This document shows, in pieces, positions 49,291 to 62,800 of a DNA stretch of 64,000 nt; the stretch's first letter is position 1; each line of letters opens with the position of its first letter. The notes beneath the pieces are model-generated. The model was not told the DNA's origin. It saw nothing but the letters and a program-made list of their open reading frames with translations, and made no database searches. The stretch comes from Tribonema minus (Eukaryota; Sar; Xanthophyceae; Tribonematales; Tribonemataceae), in assembly GCA_017506865.1 (NCBI GenBank), contig JAFCMP010000501.1:682001-746000 (forward strand), read 5' to 3'. The position numbers and the translations under genes are program-made.

Positions 49291-52200
49291 CTACGCTTGC
49301 TGCTGCTGCTGCTGCTGGCGCAGGCGATCCAGTGTCATCACCAGTGCGTCGCGTGTGTGGTAGTTGGCCGCCTCCAAGTCTAGCGTCTTGCCCTCCGTCG
49401 TGTGCAGGCTGAAGTAGAGCCCCCCCGCGCACAGCCCCTCGTCGCTCTTCTTGACGTCGCCAGTCATCTGCAGCACCTCCGTCGCGGCGCGCGACTTGGT
49501 GATGGCAGTTACGTCCCGTAGCAACACGCCCTTGCCGCCGCGGCTGGTGGCGGAGCCCGTGTCCCAGTTCAACGACGTGTTGTCGGAAGAGAGGGTGAAG
49601 GTGGCTTCCACCAGGCGACGCGTGCCCACCTGGGGGGAGGGGGGGGAGGGGGGGGCTAGTTGAGCGTTGCTGTGGTCTACACACACGCTTGTGGTAGTTG
49701 CCATGTGCGCAAAAGCGTGTGAGGGAGGCCATTACACCAGTAAGTGCGCCTTCGTTCAGTGCTGCGATCAGGCATGTCATCATAACAGTGATCATGTGTG
49801 CATCAGACGGCGATGTGGCACCAGCGTCGCACAACGGCTGCTGAAGCACACGAAAACACTTCGTTACTGTGGTTTGTACAATGATGCTGGAGCACACACA
49901 ACAGTCGACACTTCCTATTGCGGCAGCTGCACGGCATCCCTGACATGCAGCCAGTAGACATCCGCGTTTTGCCCACACACCGCACTTCAACATTGCACTT
50001 CAACCATGACGCACAAACACCTCCGCGCACATCCACCACAACTCACCATCTTCTTTATGGTGTGCTTCACCAGCACCACGCCCTCATGCAGCAGCTCCAG
50101 CGTCGCGCCAAACTCGGCCTCCGTAAGCTCCGCGCGCACCACGCTCGCGCGCCGCTGCCGCTGCAGGCACTGGATCGCCCGTGCCGCAGTGCGCGCCGCA
50201 ATCAGCGCACGCCGCGGCCCCAGCCGCCGCCACGCGCACTGCAGCCTCACCGCGCCGCGCAGCCGCAGCAGCCCCGCCAGCAGGCTGGCGCCCAGCGGCA
50301 GTGTGCGCGAGAGCAGCGCGCGCGGCAGGCGCCCCCGCGCAGCGTGCCCGCGCCACGCGCGCTGCAGCTTCATCGCCTCTGCGCACGGCGTGGTGCCCTT
50401 GAAGCGCACGCGCAGCTCCGCGTACTCGCAGCGCTGCCTCCGGCCCTTGGCGAGGGCCTGCAGGGCGATGACGCCGCCGCGCACGCGGCGGTAGACCTGG
50501 CGCGCCAGGAAGCCGCGTGCGAGTGCGTGCGCGCGCGGCGCCGCCGCGACGGCCTTGCGGTAGACGCGGCGGCGGCAGTACGCGCGCACGCAGCGCTGCA
50601 GCAGCGTCGCCACGGGCGCGAGCGTGCGCGCCCACTGCTCCTCCAGAGCGAAGAGCGTGTCGGGGTGGCGGATGAAGACCTTGGTGCGGCCCATCACCAC
50701 CTCCTGGCTGTCCAGAGAGACCTTGAGGGGGGGCAGGACGAGGGGCTTGCCCCCCGTGAGCCCCCTGTCCCAGCGCTTGGGCTTGCCGCCGCTCAGCAGC
50801 GCCATGACGGCGTCTCTGTCGCTCAGAGTGCATCTCTCAAACACGCGCCTCTGCTGCGGCACAATCTTCACCGCCACCTGCGCCGCCTCCGCCGCCTCCG
50901 CCTCGACAACAGCCACCACAACTTCAACAGTGACCGCGGCCTCCTGCGCCCCCCTGCCCCCCCCTGCGGGAGACGCCGCAGCAGACGCGGGGGCCGTGCG
51001 CGGGGACGCCCCGGGGGTCAAAGCCGCGGAGTTTTCAGCACCCCCTGTAGCGGCGCCGATGGCCTTGGCTTTGGCGCGCGCAGCATCGATCAGCGTGCGC
51101 GGCGGCTCCGGGTGCTTGGGGTCAACGCTGGTGCCGTCCGGCCAGATGTCAATGTAGTGAGCGTCGGGCCAGGTTATGGCGCTGACAGCCTTGTAGCGGC
51201 GTGCAAAGTCGGCGTAGGAGATGCGGTGGACGAAACCCTGGCGCCGCACGCGGAGGTTCTCCTCCAGGCCCAGGTACGTAACCTGTGAAGTTTGAGCGAG
51301 GGGTATTGAGGTGAGTTAGGGGGATGATGTTGAAAGATTTCAGCGTCTGCGGTAGCCTAAGCACCGTCCAGAGAGTGACAGCGGTTTGATTTTCAAAGTG
51401 GGCTACGACAGGTGCTGGTGAACCTGGCAGCCGTGTCGGTTCTATAACATGAGTTGTCGCTGTGCCGGCCAGGTGTTGTTTTGTACTTGAGCAGCATCGG
51501 GGAGAGTAACCCACGTTCCTCTTTTCGTTTTGAGCACATGCCATGATCTTCAGCAGCAAACTCTCAGGCCGCAGCCTGGCAAGCCACCTCCAGTAAGGCC
51601 AGCACCGTGCTCGGCTGCGGCACCGCACAAGGATCTGCACGAGCACGTCCACCCTTGAAGTTACAACGCGCACCACACCTACACACCCGCATACTTCAAA
51701 AGGGCACAAGAAGCACGTGTACCTACGTACCTGGTGCGAGACGCGCTGCGTGTCCGCCGCGCACGGCGCCTTGTCGTCGTTGGGCTTGATGCATCGCACG
51801 TAGTGCGGCGCGCACTTGGCCAGCGTGTCGTGCAGCGCCCCCACCTGCCTCTTGAACTGAGCGCTGATGCTCACAGGGCGCTTGGCCCGCTGCGCCAGGG
51901 TCTGCTGCGAGTGCCCCTCAAAGAGGCCCGCTGCAAGGGGGTTCTCGCTGCGCGCGATGAGGTCGCCGAGGTCCTGTGATGAGCATCACCATCACAAGCA
52001 GCAGCAGATTTATCATCAGCAGCAGCAGTAGCAGTGCAGCACAGTGAGTGTGCCATCACCACGTCAGCAGCGACAGGGATGGGGGCATCCGAAGTGAAAA
52101 GGATGAAGGCAGTTGTTAGCGTAAGTACAGTAGGCGGCAGAGGCCTGTGTTGAGCATCACCATGGAGTGGTTGGGTGCATCAGCAGCAGTACTGTTTCAA

Positions 52201-55200
52201 CGTCAGCAGCAGCAACGCAGATGACAGACGCGTACATACATACCTACAGTACATACAGTAGTCTATAGTAGCAGGTCACGGTATATCTTGCCAGCACGAC
52301 ACCAGGATCGAGGTTAATTTAGGGTTAGGGCACGTATGCTCGCCACTGCACTGCGACAGATGTTGGCAGCAACGTCAACAAACAGCACAGCAACACCCCC
52401 AGTGCAGTACGCTGACTTGCAGTGCACAACTCCAGGCCACAGCAGCAGGGTCACTGCCCCGCTGCACTTGCACTTGGTGCCTCGGCGCACACGACTGCAT
52501 CATGCAACCCCATCTCAGTGTCAGAGATCCGCAGCGATGCTGCACCAGGAGCTGTAACAGCACTGGTGAAGCACAAGCAGCTGTGACAGCAGGTGTAACA
52601 GCATCACCCTTACCTGGTACATGGAGTCCCTGTTCTTGTCCATGAAGAGGTCGTCTGCGGTGTAGGCCACATCCCCCGCGTAGTGCCGGATGCCAAACAT
52701 CTTGGTGATGTCGCCAGTGGCCGCAATGCCGTTTCGACCCATGCGCACGCTGCCCCTGTCCGGCGTGCTGCCCCTACGGCCGTTCGGCGGCAGCGGGTGC
52801 GCGTTGGCCATGGTGGATGTTGAACTTGCGGCGCCGGGCTCCGCATCTGCAACAGCAGCGCGCAGCGGACGTTGTGGGTACGGAGGCGTTAGGAGTGTTC
52901 ACGAGCGAGAAGTCGCACGATAAGGCACGAACCAATGTCGTGCTGGGTTCAGTTGTGTATAAAAGCAGTGGCATCGATGATGCCATCTCTCGATGCCATC
53001 TCATCCTGATGGGTACTCAAGCTTGAAACATAGGTTTACACCACTTCCACGAGGCGCTGCAAGAGTACAGCAGTGTACTGTACCTTTGCCGGCCGCTTTG
53101 CTGGGGGGAGCGGGGGGCGACTGGCTCCTGTCACCATACAGCAGGCCACGGCCAGAGATGTAGTAGGGGCGCTCTGCACACGCCTTGTTGAGACGGTTCA
53201 CCAGATCCGTGGAGGTGCTGTCGCGGTATGCGCATTGCTCATCCAACAGTGACAGCAGGCCAGTCTTGCCCTCTATCATGTCCAGCACGCCTGCACAGGA
53301 GGAGGGACGAGAACGGGGACACAAGTGGAATGATGTCTACATGGACTCTCTGTCTGCAGCACAGCAAGCGTTACTGCTGACTGAATCATTACAGCACGCC
53401 TGTGGCAATGATCGGCAGTCATTCAAGGCTCGCAATAACTTGTGAGGGCAACCGGGTACCTGGTGATTGTGTGATTGCAATCACCACCAGTGGTCCCTGC
53501 AAAATGTTTTTACAGTGTTTGCAATGGCTTGACGTGGAATCGCGTGGTGCTGCTGTAAGCCGGGAAGGGGGTGTCTTAATATTGAATTCACTGACCGCTG
53601 CATGTATGTACATGTAAATGTTGACAGCTGCAACACCAAATCCCCTCCTGCAAAGGTGGTTCCCGGTGGCACATGCATTTGTGCACGCGCAACACACACT
53701 CAGAAGTACAGTCCAGTTAAACCTCACTTTTGTTGCTTGAAACCTCAACAACGCTCATTCGCATACCTGCGTTGTCGAAGTAGACAATGTCACTCCACGT
53801 GATGCCCTCTGCCCTGTAGTCATCCTGCTCCGCCTTGATGACGCGCGATATGAAGAACTGCTGCAGCTTCTCATTGGCGTAGTTGATGCAGAGCTGCTCA
53901 AACCCATTCTGCAAGGGGGGAAGGGCAACGATGATATATACAAGGACCTTCAACACACGAAACTACTGCAATGGATTGCAGCGGTGTCTAGGAATCAATA
54001 CTACAGCTGCATGTACTTGTTTGCATGTAGTAGATGTTCAGCTGTTTTCATCTGCACCATACAGCTGTGAGATACGCTTTCGCCAAATAATGAGAGGCAA
54101 TCAGATGATGGCGCAAAGTGCATACAATGGCTGCTGACCTCCTTCACATGATCAGCAACAAGCCCGATGATGATCATCTGCTCGAGCGTGCATAAGGTAA
54201 TAACTTTTGCGGCAATGACACAAATGTTGCGGACCTTGAGAGGCAAGAGAGGGACGTGCGCGCTTTAAATACAATGCACGTCAAGTGCTCATACTCAAGG
54301 TGAACGTTCACAGTATGTATGTAGTGTGACGGTGTCAGCACAGCTCAGCTGATTAGTCCAACAGTATATGCCCCTGTCTGACTTTGACGTGTCGTGTGCC
54401 AGGCACGCACTGCATACAGCTACATACACACCTGCAAACAGAAACTCGAGTAGAGCAGCGTGTAGGCGTGCAGGCAGATGCAAGTAACAAGCGACATGAG
54501 GTCCAGGCCGGTGCCATCTGCTGTGCAGCGAGCTGCTGCAGGTTTACCTACATGTGCTCCCATGCAGTCCTATTTCCACATGAAAGGGGGACTACAGAGG
54601 CAAGTGTGTGTTGGTTGCGCACTTCACCAAGCAGGAGAGTCACTACTTGAGCTGCCCAGCGCACAACACCACCAAGGCATCTGCCACCGCCGACTGTGTC
54701 AAGCAAGCGCGTACTCACAGTGTCAAATATCTCAAAGCCGTACACGTCCAGCACGCCCATAGTGAGAAGGTCCTGCTGGCCATGGCCGTGACCGCTGCCA
54801 GTCTCAGCCTCAATGGCAATGTTGACCTTGCCGACTAACCAGTCAAAGACGCGGCGGTAGAGCTCCTTGGCCAGGGTGTCGCGGTTCTGCATGTGTTGAT
54901 AGCGTGAAACAGCGAAGCGCGGCATCACTTTAGTCAACTCAGATGTTCCTGACTGAGTAAAAAGCTTCAGGGTGCTGGATGCTGTGACTGTGCTCGTGCA
55001 AGCGACGTGTCACGTGCAAGCCAGTCTCTAGCCCTGGTCCTCATCCGATCCCTGAGCCATTTCAGGTGAGCCAGCTTGTTGCTGTATATAGTGCTCTGTA
55101 TGGAATGATGCACGCCATCGCCATGATGTCACAGTTGCACGTAAAGCGGTGGTGGTATGGTCATGAAGTTGCGCACACGCCTCTCCATCACCTTTATCGA

Positions 55201-58200
55201 TGCGCACGGCTGGGCTTTGAAGAAACTTCAAATTCAAATTCATCAAGGGATGAACAAGAGCTGGGTGTCGAGCGCAACACGGCCTGTGGCTGCAACTGTA
55301 GTGTAAGGCGCAACCAGAATGGTTCAAGCAAGCACTGTAAGGGGCTGTTATGGTACCTTTTCGCTGTCAGGTGCCGTCAAGTTCTTGCGCATCTTCTGTG
55401 CATCAGGCACGCCCTCCCGTCCGCCGTGCAGCGTGGCCGACGTCAATGCGGTCTGCAGGTCCTCCGCTGGCACCTGATCGGAAAGGCAGCAGCGCAATGC
55501 GGTGACGCAGTGCCCTAAGTCAGATGCGGTGCAGCGGCAGCAGTGGCAGCGCTCCGATCTGGGGGTTCCTGCACAAGGCCAGGCGATGCGCATACCTCAG
55601 CTATGTATGCTGATTACTATTGTTGGACAGGAGAGGGCCTGATACAATAACCTAACAAGCCGTCTGAGGGACGATACAGCAATTTGACGGAATGAGTGGA
55701 ACGCGAAGTAGTCCCCCAATGCTCTGTGCAGTCAGCACAGGTGACAGCTGCAGCCCTGATGAGCCATGTGGCATCGAGCTGGTCTGTTTAAGCACAGCAA
55801 GAGTCACTCTGACTGTCGTATATGTACGGTACAACCCTATACATACATACAGACACAGAGCCCATGTTTCTCACCTGAAGCAGCCGCGCGGCCTTGTTGA
55901 GCACTGCTGCATCAGCAATGCCGGCGCGCACGGCGTCGCCCTTGTCTTTGAAGTACACGTTGCCCAGTGCCAGCACAGCGCTCAGCAGTGTGAACACCTG
56001 CCTCTGCTCATCGGCGCTGATGCCAATGGCGGACATGCTGCGCTTGAGCTCTGCGAATCGCGTCGCGTCGTTGACGCCGGGCACCTGAGCAGAGAGCGAT
56101 ACATACATACGGGCACGGCAGGGGAGGCGAAGCGTACATGAGGTGTGCCGATGAACATGGAAGCGTGTCATGTCATGGCGCTGTGGTGCTCCAAATGTCA
56201 ATGCGCAGCGTTCACCGTCTGAGCAAGGTGAATGCATTGAACGTGTCGCTAAATACCTACCCTTGCCCTAACCCTATCCCGCTGCACTTTAACCATCTTC
56301 GCCTAGGTAATTGTTAGCATCACCTACTGACAAAAGCACCAATTGTAATGCTCGGCACCTGCAGTTCCATGGATTGCTCGGTAGCTAGATCTCGTCAGTA
56401 TACATAGCAGACTGGGAAGCCATGAGATGTAAATAGCACAAACCAGTAGCATGCCAGTTCAGCGCACAATAAGTTGACACAGCTGCTTTGTCATGGTTCT
56501 CGATTGTGATGGGGTCTTCGAGCAAGGGGCACATGTCGAAAGTCGCAGCAATCGTTCTCTGTGGCGATGCCCAGCTTTAACCCTAACAGTCGCTGCGATC
56601 GTCCTGTTCTGCCCTGCCCCACCGCAGGTCCTCCATCATTGCATCATCAGTCACCCCTACCCTAGCCCTGACCCTAACCCTAACCCTAAGCTGCCGCTGG
56701 ACACCCACTCTCTATCCCAGCCCGAACCCTCACAGTCTGGGGATGTAGACATCAAAGCAGCCAGCCACTCTCTGGAGCTGCTGTGGTAACCCCCACTCGC
56801 CGCACTGTCCAGTGAACAGGATGACGTGACTATACACGATGTCTGCAGTGGCAGAGCGCTGATGCTCAAGGGGGGCAGGTATGTATGTATGGCGCTGTCA
56901 TACCTTAAAACATGTACGCACACATCACACTCCTAACCCTTGCTCATCCCTCTCGCACCTCCTGGACAGAGCTGTATGATGTGCACCCATCAGACGAGGG
57001 AGCCGCGCTGCACCAGCCTTGCGCACCCAAGGCCGTGACTCCCACAAATCAATAAACATCAAGTGCAACTTCAACAGATGATGATGCCGCACAACTCACC
57101 TTCCGCTCCTGGCAGCTCAGGGACTGGTACTGCGCGGCAGGCAGAACACCGTACTCCTCCCGTTCCTCGCGGGAACTTGCCACAAGGTAGTGGAACACGT
57201 GGAAATTTCTCTCCCCCGGGGACTGCGCCGTTACGCGCGACTTTTCCAGCAGGTAGCTGGTCACGCGCCCCCCCTGGATGGCCCCCTTGTATGAGAACTG
57301 TAGCTCCATGAGCTTGCCGAAGCGCGAGGAGTTGTCGTTGCGGATCGTCTGAGCGTTGCCAAATGCCTCTAGCACGGGGTTGCTCTCCAGCAGCTGGTGC
57401 AATGCGCCATTGGTACATGCGTGTCACAGAGACAGTCACAGCGTCAGTGCTGGAATAAATGATGGAGCAGCGTCTGTAGCACGTGCAGTTGTAGAGGTGG
57501 CTGTACAGCTGTGTGGAAGAAGTGGTGCAGGTGTACAACAAGAGCCAACGTTTCACGAGCTGCACGGAGAGTGTCTGACATGAGACACGTACTGCCAAAG
57601 TTTTCGCTGTCATGTGTTGTAGCCGGTGCAGCATTGCTCGGCATACATGCGTCTGCTCCACCCAGATTTCCATCAGCTGCTTGCGTGCAAAGGTCAAGTC
57701 AGCAGTGATGTGATGTTCATGCACAGATCATCAGTGGGGGCAACAGGCACCAACACTCGTCCGCCCGTCAGTGTCAGGCTAGGGGGTCAATGCAGGGTAG
57801 AGTTGAGGTCGACACAAGCCCTAATCTCAACTTCCTGGCAATCAGCGCGAGTTCAAGTGCCCAATGCTCATATCCATTGTGTAGCCCCTGCAGTACAAGC
57901 AAGAAATCCCCGACTGCAGTAGCAAGGCAGCGAAGTGAATGCGCCAATATTCAGCCTTGTCAGCCTGCCTGCAACTGGACACTGTGGTGCAGTATATGTA
58001 GCATACATACTGCCGTGTGACATGTAAGCATCCGCTTCAATCATCCACTCACAGTCACTGTGCAGGACTGATGTGCACATCCAAGGGCGTGAAATGAGCA
58101 GCTTGCGCACAACAAACTCATCTTGTGCACCCCTTGGCGTCCTGAATGTGGACGCATTCTCATCCTCTACTTGAACTGTTACACAACACAGTGCCCACAA

Positions 58201-59228
58201 TGATGTTATAATGATATAACGGTTGCATATACATAGACGGGCGCAGGCAACTGTATCTCAGGAGATTTGTCAGTGGATAACTTGACTCATTGAGGCAGCT
58301 CTGACGTGGACGTTGACATAAACACATGTGATATTGTGTTACACCACTACATAACCACCTTGACTTTGCTCCAGCTGGAGCCGCGACAGGACACAAAGCA
58401 CTACCTGGACCCCAGCGCTGCCTTCAACTTCATTGCGCCAGCACCTTGGCTACAATCATCAGTCACTGGTTCACTGCATTGCATCACTGTTCTCGCGGGT
58501 GATGACACCAGAGCGCTGCCGTACCTGCCGCTTGACGGTCTCCATGCGCTCCCGCTGAGCATCCGTGGTCGTCCCCACCACCGTCACAAACTGCATGAGC
58601 TGCTTGGCTGCCTCCGTCTTGCCGGCTCCGCTCTCGCCCGTCACTATGATCGCCTGGTTCTCCCTATTGGCCGCCAGCGCTCGCAACGCGTCAGCGCCGA
58701 TGCGGAATATGTGCGGCGCCGTGTGCGTGCTGCCCTGCGCAAAGTAGTGCTTTGCGACTCCCTGCATGTGCCACAGGCAGCACAGCGTCAGATGCACAGG
58801 TCACACGCACCTCTATCGATGCAGGTCTGAGAGGCAGATATAGGTACACAAGCAGAAGCAAAGGCGTTGCCAGCGCACACAGTGCATGCTTTCACGACTG
58901 ACCATTGAATCAGTTCTTGTGAGCTTGGAGGCATCTGAAAGAGTGCATAGCTGAGGCTTCATGACTTGAACACCCAGAGTGCACTTGCCTCGTCGTAGAT
59001 GGAACGCCCTCCCCGTTCAAGGTGGGAATAAGGGTTGACGGCGACAAGCACGTTGCCGATGGACGTGTACATGTCCTGTCGTCGGAGCCGCGTCTCAAGC
59101 AGCTCGCATATGCTCTCGTTGCTGACTGTATCGAGCAGCACCAGGTCATCGCAGACGCCTCGCTTGTTGACCTTCGCGTACAGCTCCGTCCAGATGGGCT
59201 GTTTCGGTGTTTTTGGCGGAGACGCCAT
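49291..59228 (-). CDS. Unconventional myosin heavy chain with IQ motifs and PH-like C-terminus
   Basis: Twelve exons: 59228-58989, 58761-58525, 57393-57100, 56084-55875, 55473-55357, 54886-54719, 53908-53767, 53290-53084, 52846-52614, 51973-51731, 51282-50047 and 49629-49291. They close exactly to 1221 aa. Motor motifs: P-loop GESGAGKT (about 122-129), switch [10 protein letters not shown] (about 178), switch [10 protein letters not shown] (about 413) and the actin-binding [10 protein letters not shown]. An extra Ala/Pro/Val-rich stretch of about 130 residues (about 755-880) lies just before MGRTKVFIR in the converter region. Several IQ-like helices follow ([28 protein letters not shown]). 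The last 112 residues may be a PH-like domain. There is no long coiled coil, so it is probably monomeric and membrane-linked. The first intron uses GC-AG (GAG|GCAAGT). Class is not assigned. Confidence 0.93.
52319..52330 (+). repeat. Short TTAGGG telomere-like motif in myosin intron
   Basis: Two adjacent TTAGGG units (tttagggttaggg). Too short to mean much alone, but one of several in this window. Confidence 0.5.
56654..56690 (-). repeat. Interstitial telomere-like (CCCTAA)n in myosin intron
   Basis: Degenerate CCCTAC/CCCTAG/CCCTGA units are followed by three CCCTAA units, in the intron between motor exons 3 and 4. A second short run is at about 56268-56283. Confidence 0.8.
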
Positions 59229-59865
59229 AGCTATTCCTGTAGCAGACCGCTGCTCTGTGCCTGGCCGCTCTCCTGTGTTGGCTGCTTCCTGCGCACTCGC
59301 TCTTCTGTCGTGGTGCTTGAACAAGCTGCAGTCGCGGAAGCAAGGTGCCAGAGAGCTGTCAGTAGCAGTGACGCGGCAGGCTCCTAGCATTCTATGCAGC
59401 ATTGGCCTGGTGCATAGCCTCTTGCTAACTCGGTCAATCGAGTGCAAGTGCTCACACGAAGCCTTCACACCAGCGCATGTGCAACATGCGGGCGACAGGG
59501 CCTCTATACCTGAATCACTGCGTGTCCTAACGCCCCGCCAAGCTCGTCAGCGCCAAATCAAGCCTCGTCGCGCGTAGCCAAAGAACTTCGATGAAGCCAG
59601 CACCCTGGAGGTGGCAAAAGCCGGCTCCTTCTGCCGCAGATTAGAAATTCGACGATCGTTTCGTCCCAACCATCTACTTCAAGTTGAAGTTCTATTTTGG
59701 AAAGTAGGAGAGCGTGTGTGAGTTCCCTTGCGTCGCAGTGCTTGTCCGTTCGCAGAAGCAGGTTCACATCAATTGTGAGTAGCAACCCAGGTGGAGAATC
59801 CAGGTGGAGGCGAGACGGACTCGAGCGCTAGAACACGGAAGCAGCTTGACCTGGACATCAATCAA
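59229..59865. promoter_or_regulatory. Divergent upstream region of the myosin and HD-hydrolase genes
   Basis: 637 bp lie between the two start codons. A TTGAAG-type motif with dyad character (cttcaagttgaagttc) sits at about 59678. A frame from about 59779 runs in phase into the HD gene, so part of this may be coding if an upstream exon exists. Confidence 0.4.
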
Positions 59866-62800
59866 ATGTTCAGCTCACCGCAGGAATTCACTCGCAAGCT
59901 GAAGCGATCAAGCAGTGCGGACGAAGGCGGGCCGCTTTTGGGCAGGAGGCGCCTCAACGGCGATGACAGCACTGGCAGTGGTGAAAGTGCGGACATGAAA
60001 AGATACGACAGCATGCAGCGCTACGCATCAGAAAGCAAACAACTGCTCATGGCACAACTCACCTACATGGACCCGGTGAGTGCTGGTATGGATACGAACA
60101 TAACACAACGCAATGTGCATCCACTTTCACCACTGTTGAGCCACAGCGAACACCCTCAGCACCATTTTTGCAGGTGCCAGCAACAAAAGCTGCTGTGGAA
60201 GATGCGCCTGACCGCCAAATGCCAGTTCAAGTCAGATCGCACACATGAGGATCTGTCCTTCGCCTCTTTTTTGCGCATTCATTCAAATTTTACGCCGCGT
60301 CTCTGCGTGCGAGTAGCTATATGTTTGTGAGGCGACGACCACTTGCACCTCATGTTGGCGTACAGTATCCATCAGCTATAAATTGAGTCGTATGCACCCG
60401 TAATGCAGCATCATTTCTGTCGTCATTGTTGAGTGATTTCATCGTATCTTCTGCGTGAAGGACACACCACTCGCATGCATGCGTTTCATGTTGATGTTCC
60501 CATGTAATGAAAACGAATCAAACGATCGTGATATTATTGTGTTGTGTCGCAGTTAAACAGTTTGCTGCTGGTGCCTCGCACTTTTATGCAACACTCTGCA
60601 ACTGTTACATGTGGCCTTCGTGGTGTGTGCATCTCCTCAGGATGTAAGTGCATGGGCTGAGAGAGCTTCCCAAGGCTACACCAATGGCAACACACGTTGC
60701 AGTTGCACACATTTGTTCAGGGCTTCTGCTGTGCATAATTGAGTGTAAACTGCATAAGTAATAACACACATAATTGGTCAGCACTGACTTGTTCAAGTGC
60801 CGCTAGCTGCGTGCGAACGTCACATGAGGTAGCTCAGCCTCTCACTCACTAGAATGAACTCTGCAGAAATATGGTCTGTTTGCCAAGCAACGATTGCAAA
60901 CAAGGCACATCAGCTCCGCGCTTTGCAGGAGGCACTTCCCCTCACCCATATTCACGCAGATAATGACACGACAGAATGCCATCGTCTTGGTTGCAGGAAC
61001 ATGGGAGTTTGCAGTTGGAGCCAGCGCTAGTGGAAATCATGAATACGCCGCAGTTCAATCGGCTTCATGGGCTTGCACAGCTGGGCACCAGCAGTTACGT
61101 TTTCAGGTCAGCACACACACAGACCACCCTTCGCCACAGTGCCGCAGCTCAACGCGACCCCCAGATGCAGTACACAACAAATTACGGTAGTAGTAATTCA
61201 AAACTTCAATGACATGGCTCCCTCCCCCCCAATTTCCATCATGGGTGATGGCAAGGTAGCCAGTGTCACCTGGTATTTGCGTTGATGTCAACTGTGGCGA
61301 TAGCGTCGTCTGTGATATCGCAAGCACATTCAATCAGCAGTGCAGAGCGATAGCATCAGCTTGACCAGGGTCATGTGTTTGCAAGCTGTTAGCACGTATC
61401 CGGCGACAAGCACTGCATCATGCAGACCTGCAAAACACCTCGGTTTATGACTGACTCATTCATCGGCGTACGCACCTTCACATTACAAGCAGACTTGACC
61501 GTGCATTAAACGATGCTTTTGTAGGACATTGCTGATCCTCCCAGTCATTTCGTCTGCGATGCGCCTCATTGTGCTGTTTGATTCCATGAAGCAGAGCAGA
61601 GTGGTGGGCACAGCCCAACTGAGCACTTTGCAGAACAGCTTCAGGGCTAGAGTTAGGGTTAGGGTTAGGGGGGTTAGGGTTAGGGTTGCGCTGGTATCGC
61701 TGCCACACGTGCCACTTTCGCGCCTCACGCGCTCATCAAGCCCACCATGGCGCCATCCAACAGCAACAGGATAGTGCTACACAACGCAATGCTCTGCAGA
61801 ACCTGCCAGGTGCACTGCTGCAGGCCACTGCAGACATTGTCCGCTCGCCAGTGCCTTTAGCTCACCCATGTGCATGTATGTAACCATGTCACAGGGATGC
61901 CACACACACACGCTTCGCACACAGCGTTGGCGTGGCTCACCTGGCAGAGAAGATGGTCACCAACTTCATGCGGTGAGTCACCGACTTCAACTTCAACACC
62001 TGTGTGCTGAGCATTGCCAGTCATGGCCGAAATCTTGAACTTGAGCGATGCTCTTACGGCTCTTCTCAACCCCGTCGCACCAAACAACTATCGATCACGA
62101 GTGTTGAGCGCTGTGCATACTGAACCATACCTACCCACATAGCTGTCGTTTCGCGCTCAGGCTCTGCTGTACCTTCAACTTGCGTCCACATCCATGGAAA
62201 ATAGCCCGCCGCATGCCAGCAGTTTGTACGCAGCAATGTTCTGTGAGTTCACTGCAATGTTCCATCTGCTGCTTTGCTGGCCGCTTTCATACACAAGATT
62301 GTGCCGCACTGCCATTTCGTTGCATAGCCATGGCTGTGGCGGGCTGCTGCAATCAACGACAAGAACAACAGAGAAAGTAGCTTGCCGCATGTATACATGT
62401 GTGTGTGTGTCACTCACACAGCTGTTGCAATCATGCACGGCATGTCCCATTCGCATCTGTTCAACCTGACTTGACCTGATGGCACACACACACTGTGCAG
62501 CTCAACACCCACAGACGGTATGTGGCATGGTTGCAGGTATCAGCCCTATCTCAACATCACCAAGGAGGACCTGCTTTGCGTGCAGATAGCGGGCCTGTGC
62601 CATGACCTGGGGCACGGCCCCTACTCACACATATGGGACAACAACTTCATGAAGCGCATGGGCATAGACTGGAAGCATGAGCAGGGCAGCATCGACATGC
62701 TGCGCTTCCTGCTCAGGGACAACAATATCGACTTGCGGAAGTATGGGCTACAGGAGAGAGATTTGGTGCGTGTCAGAGGCAACAAAGCAGCAAGTATGCA

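Noticed and set aside
49918-51288. 456-codon plus-strand open frame
   Set aside because: Antisense shadow of the myosin neck exon; low-complexity Arg/Ala/Gln composition and no domain.
61651-61687. A true chromosome end
   Set aside because: The TTAGGG run is short and unique intron sequence plus coding exons continue on both sides, so it is interstitial.
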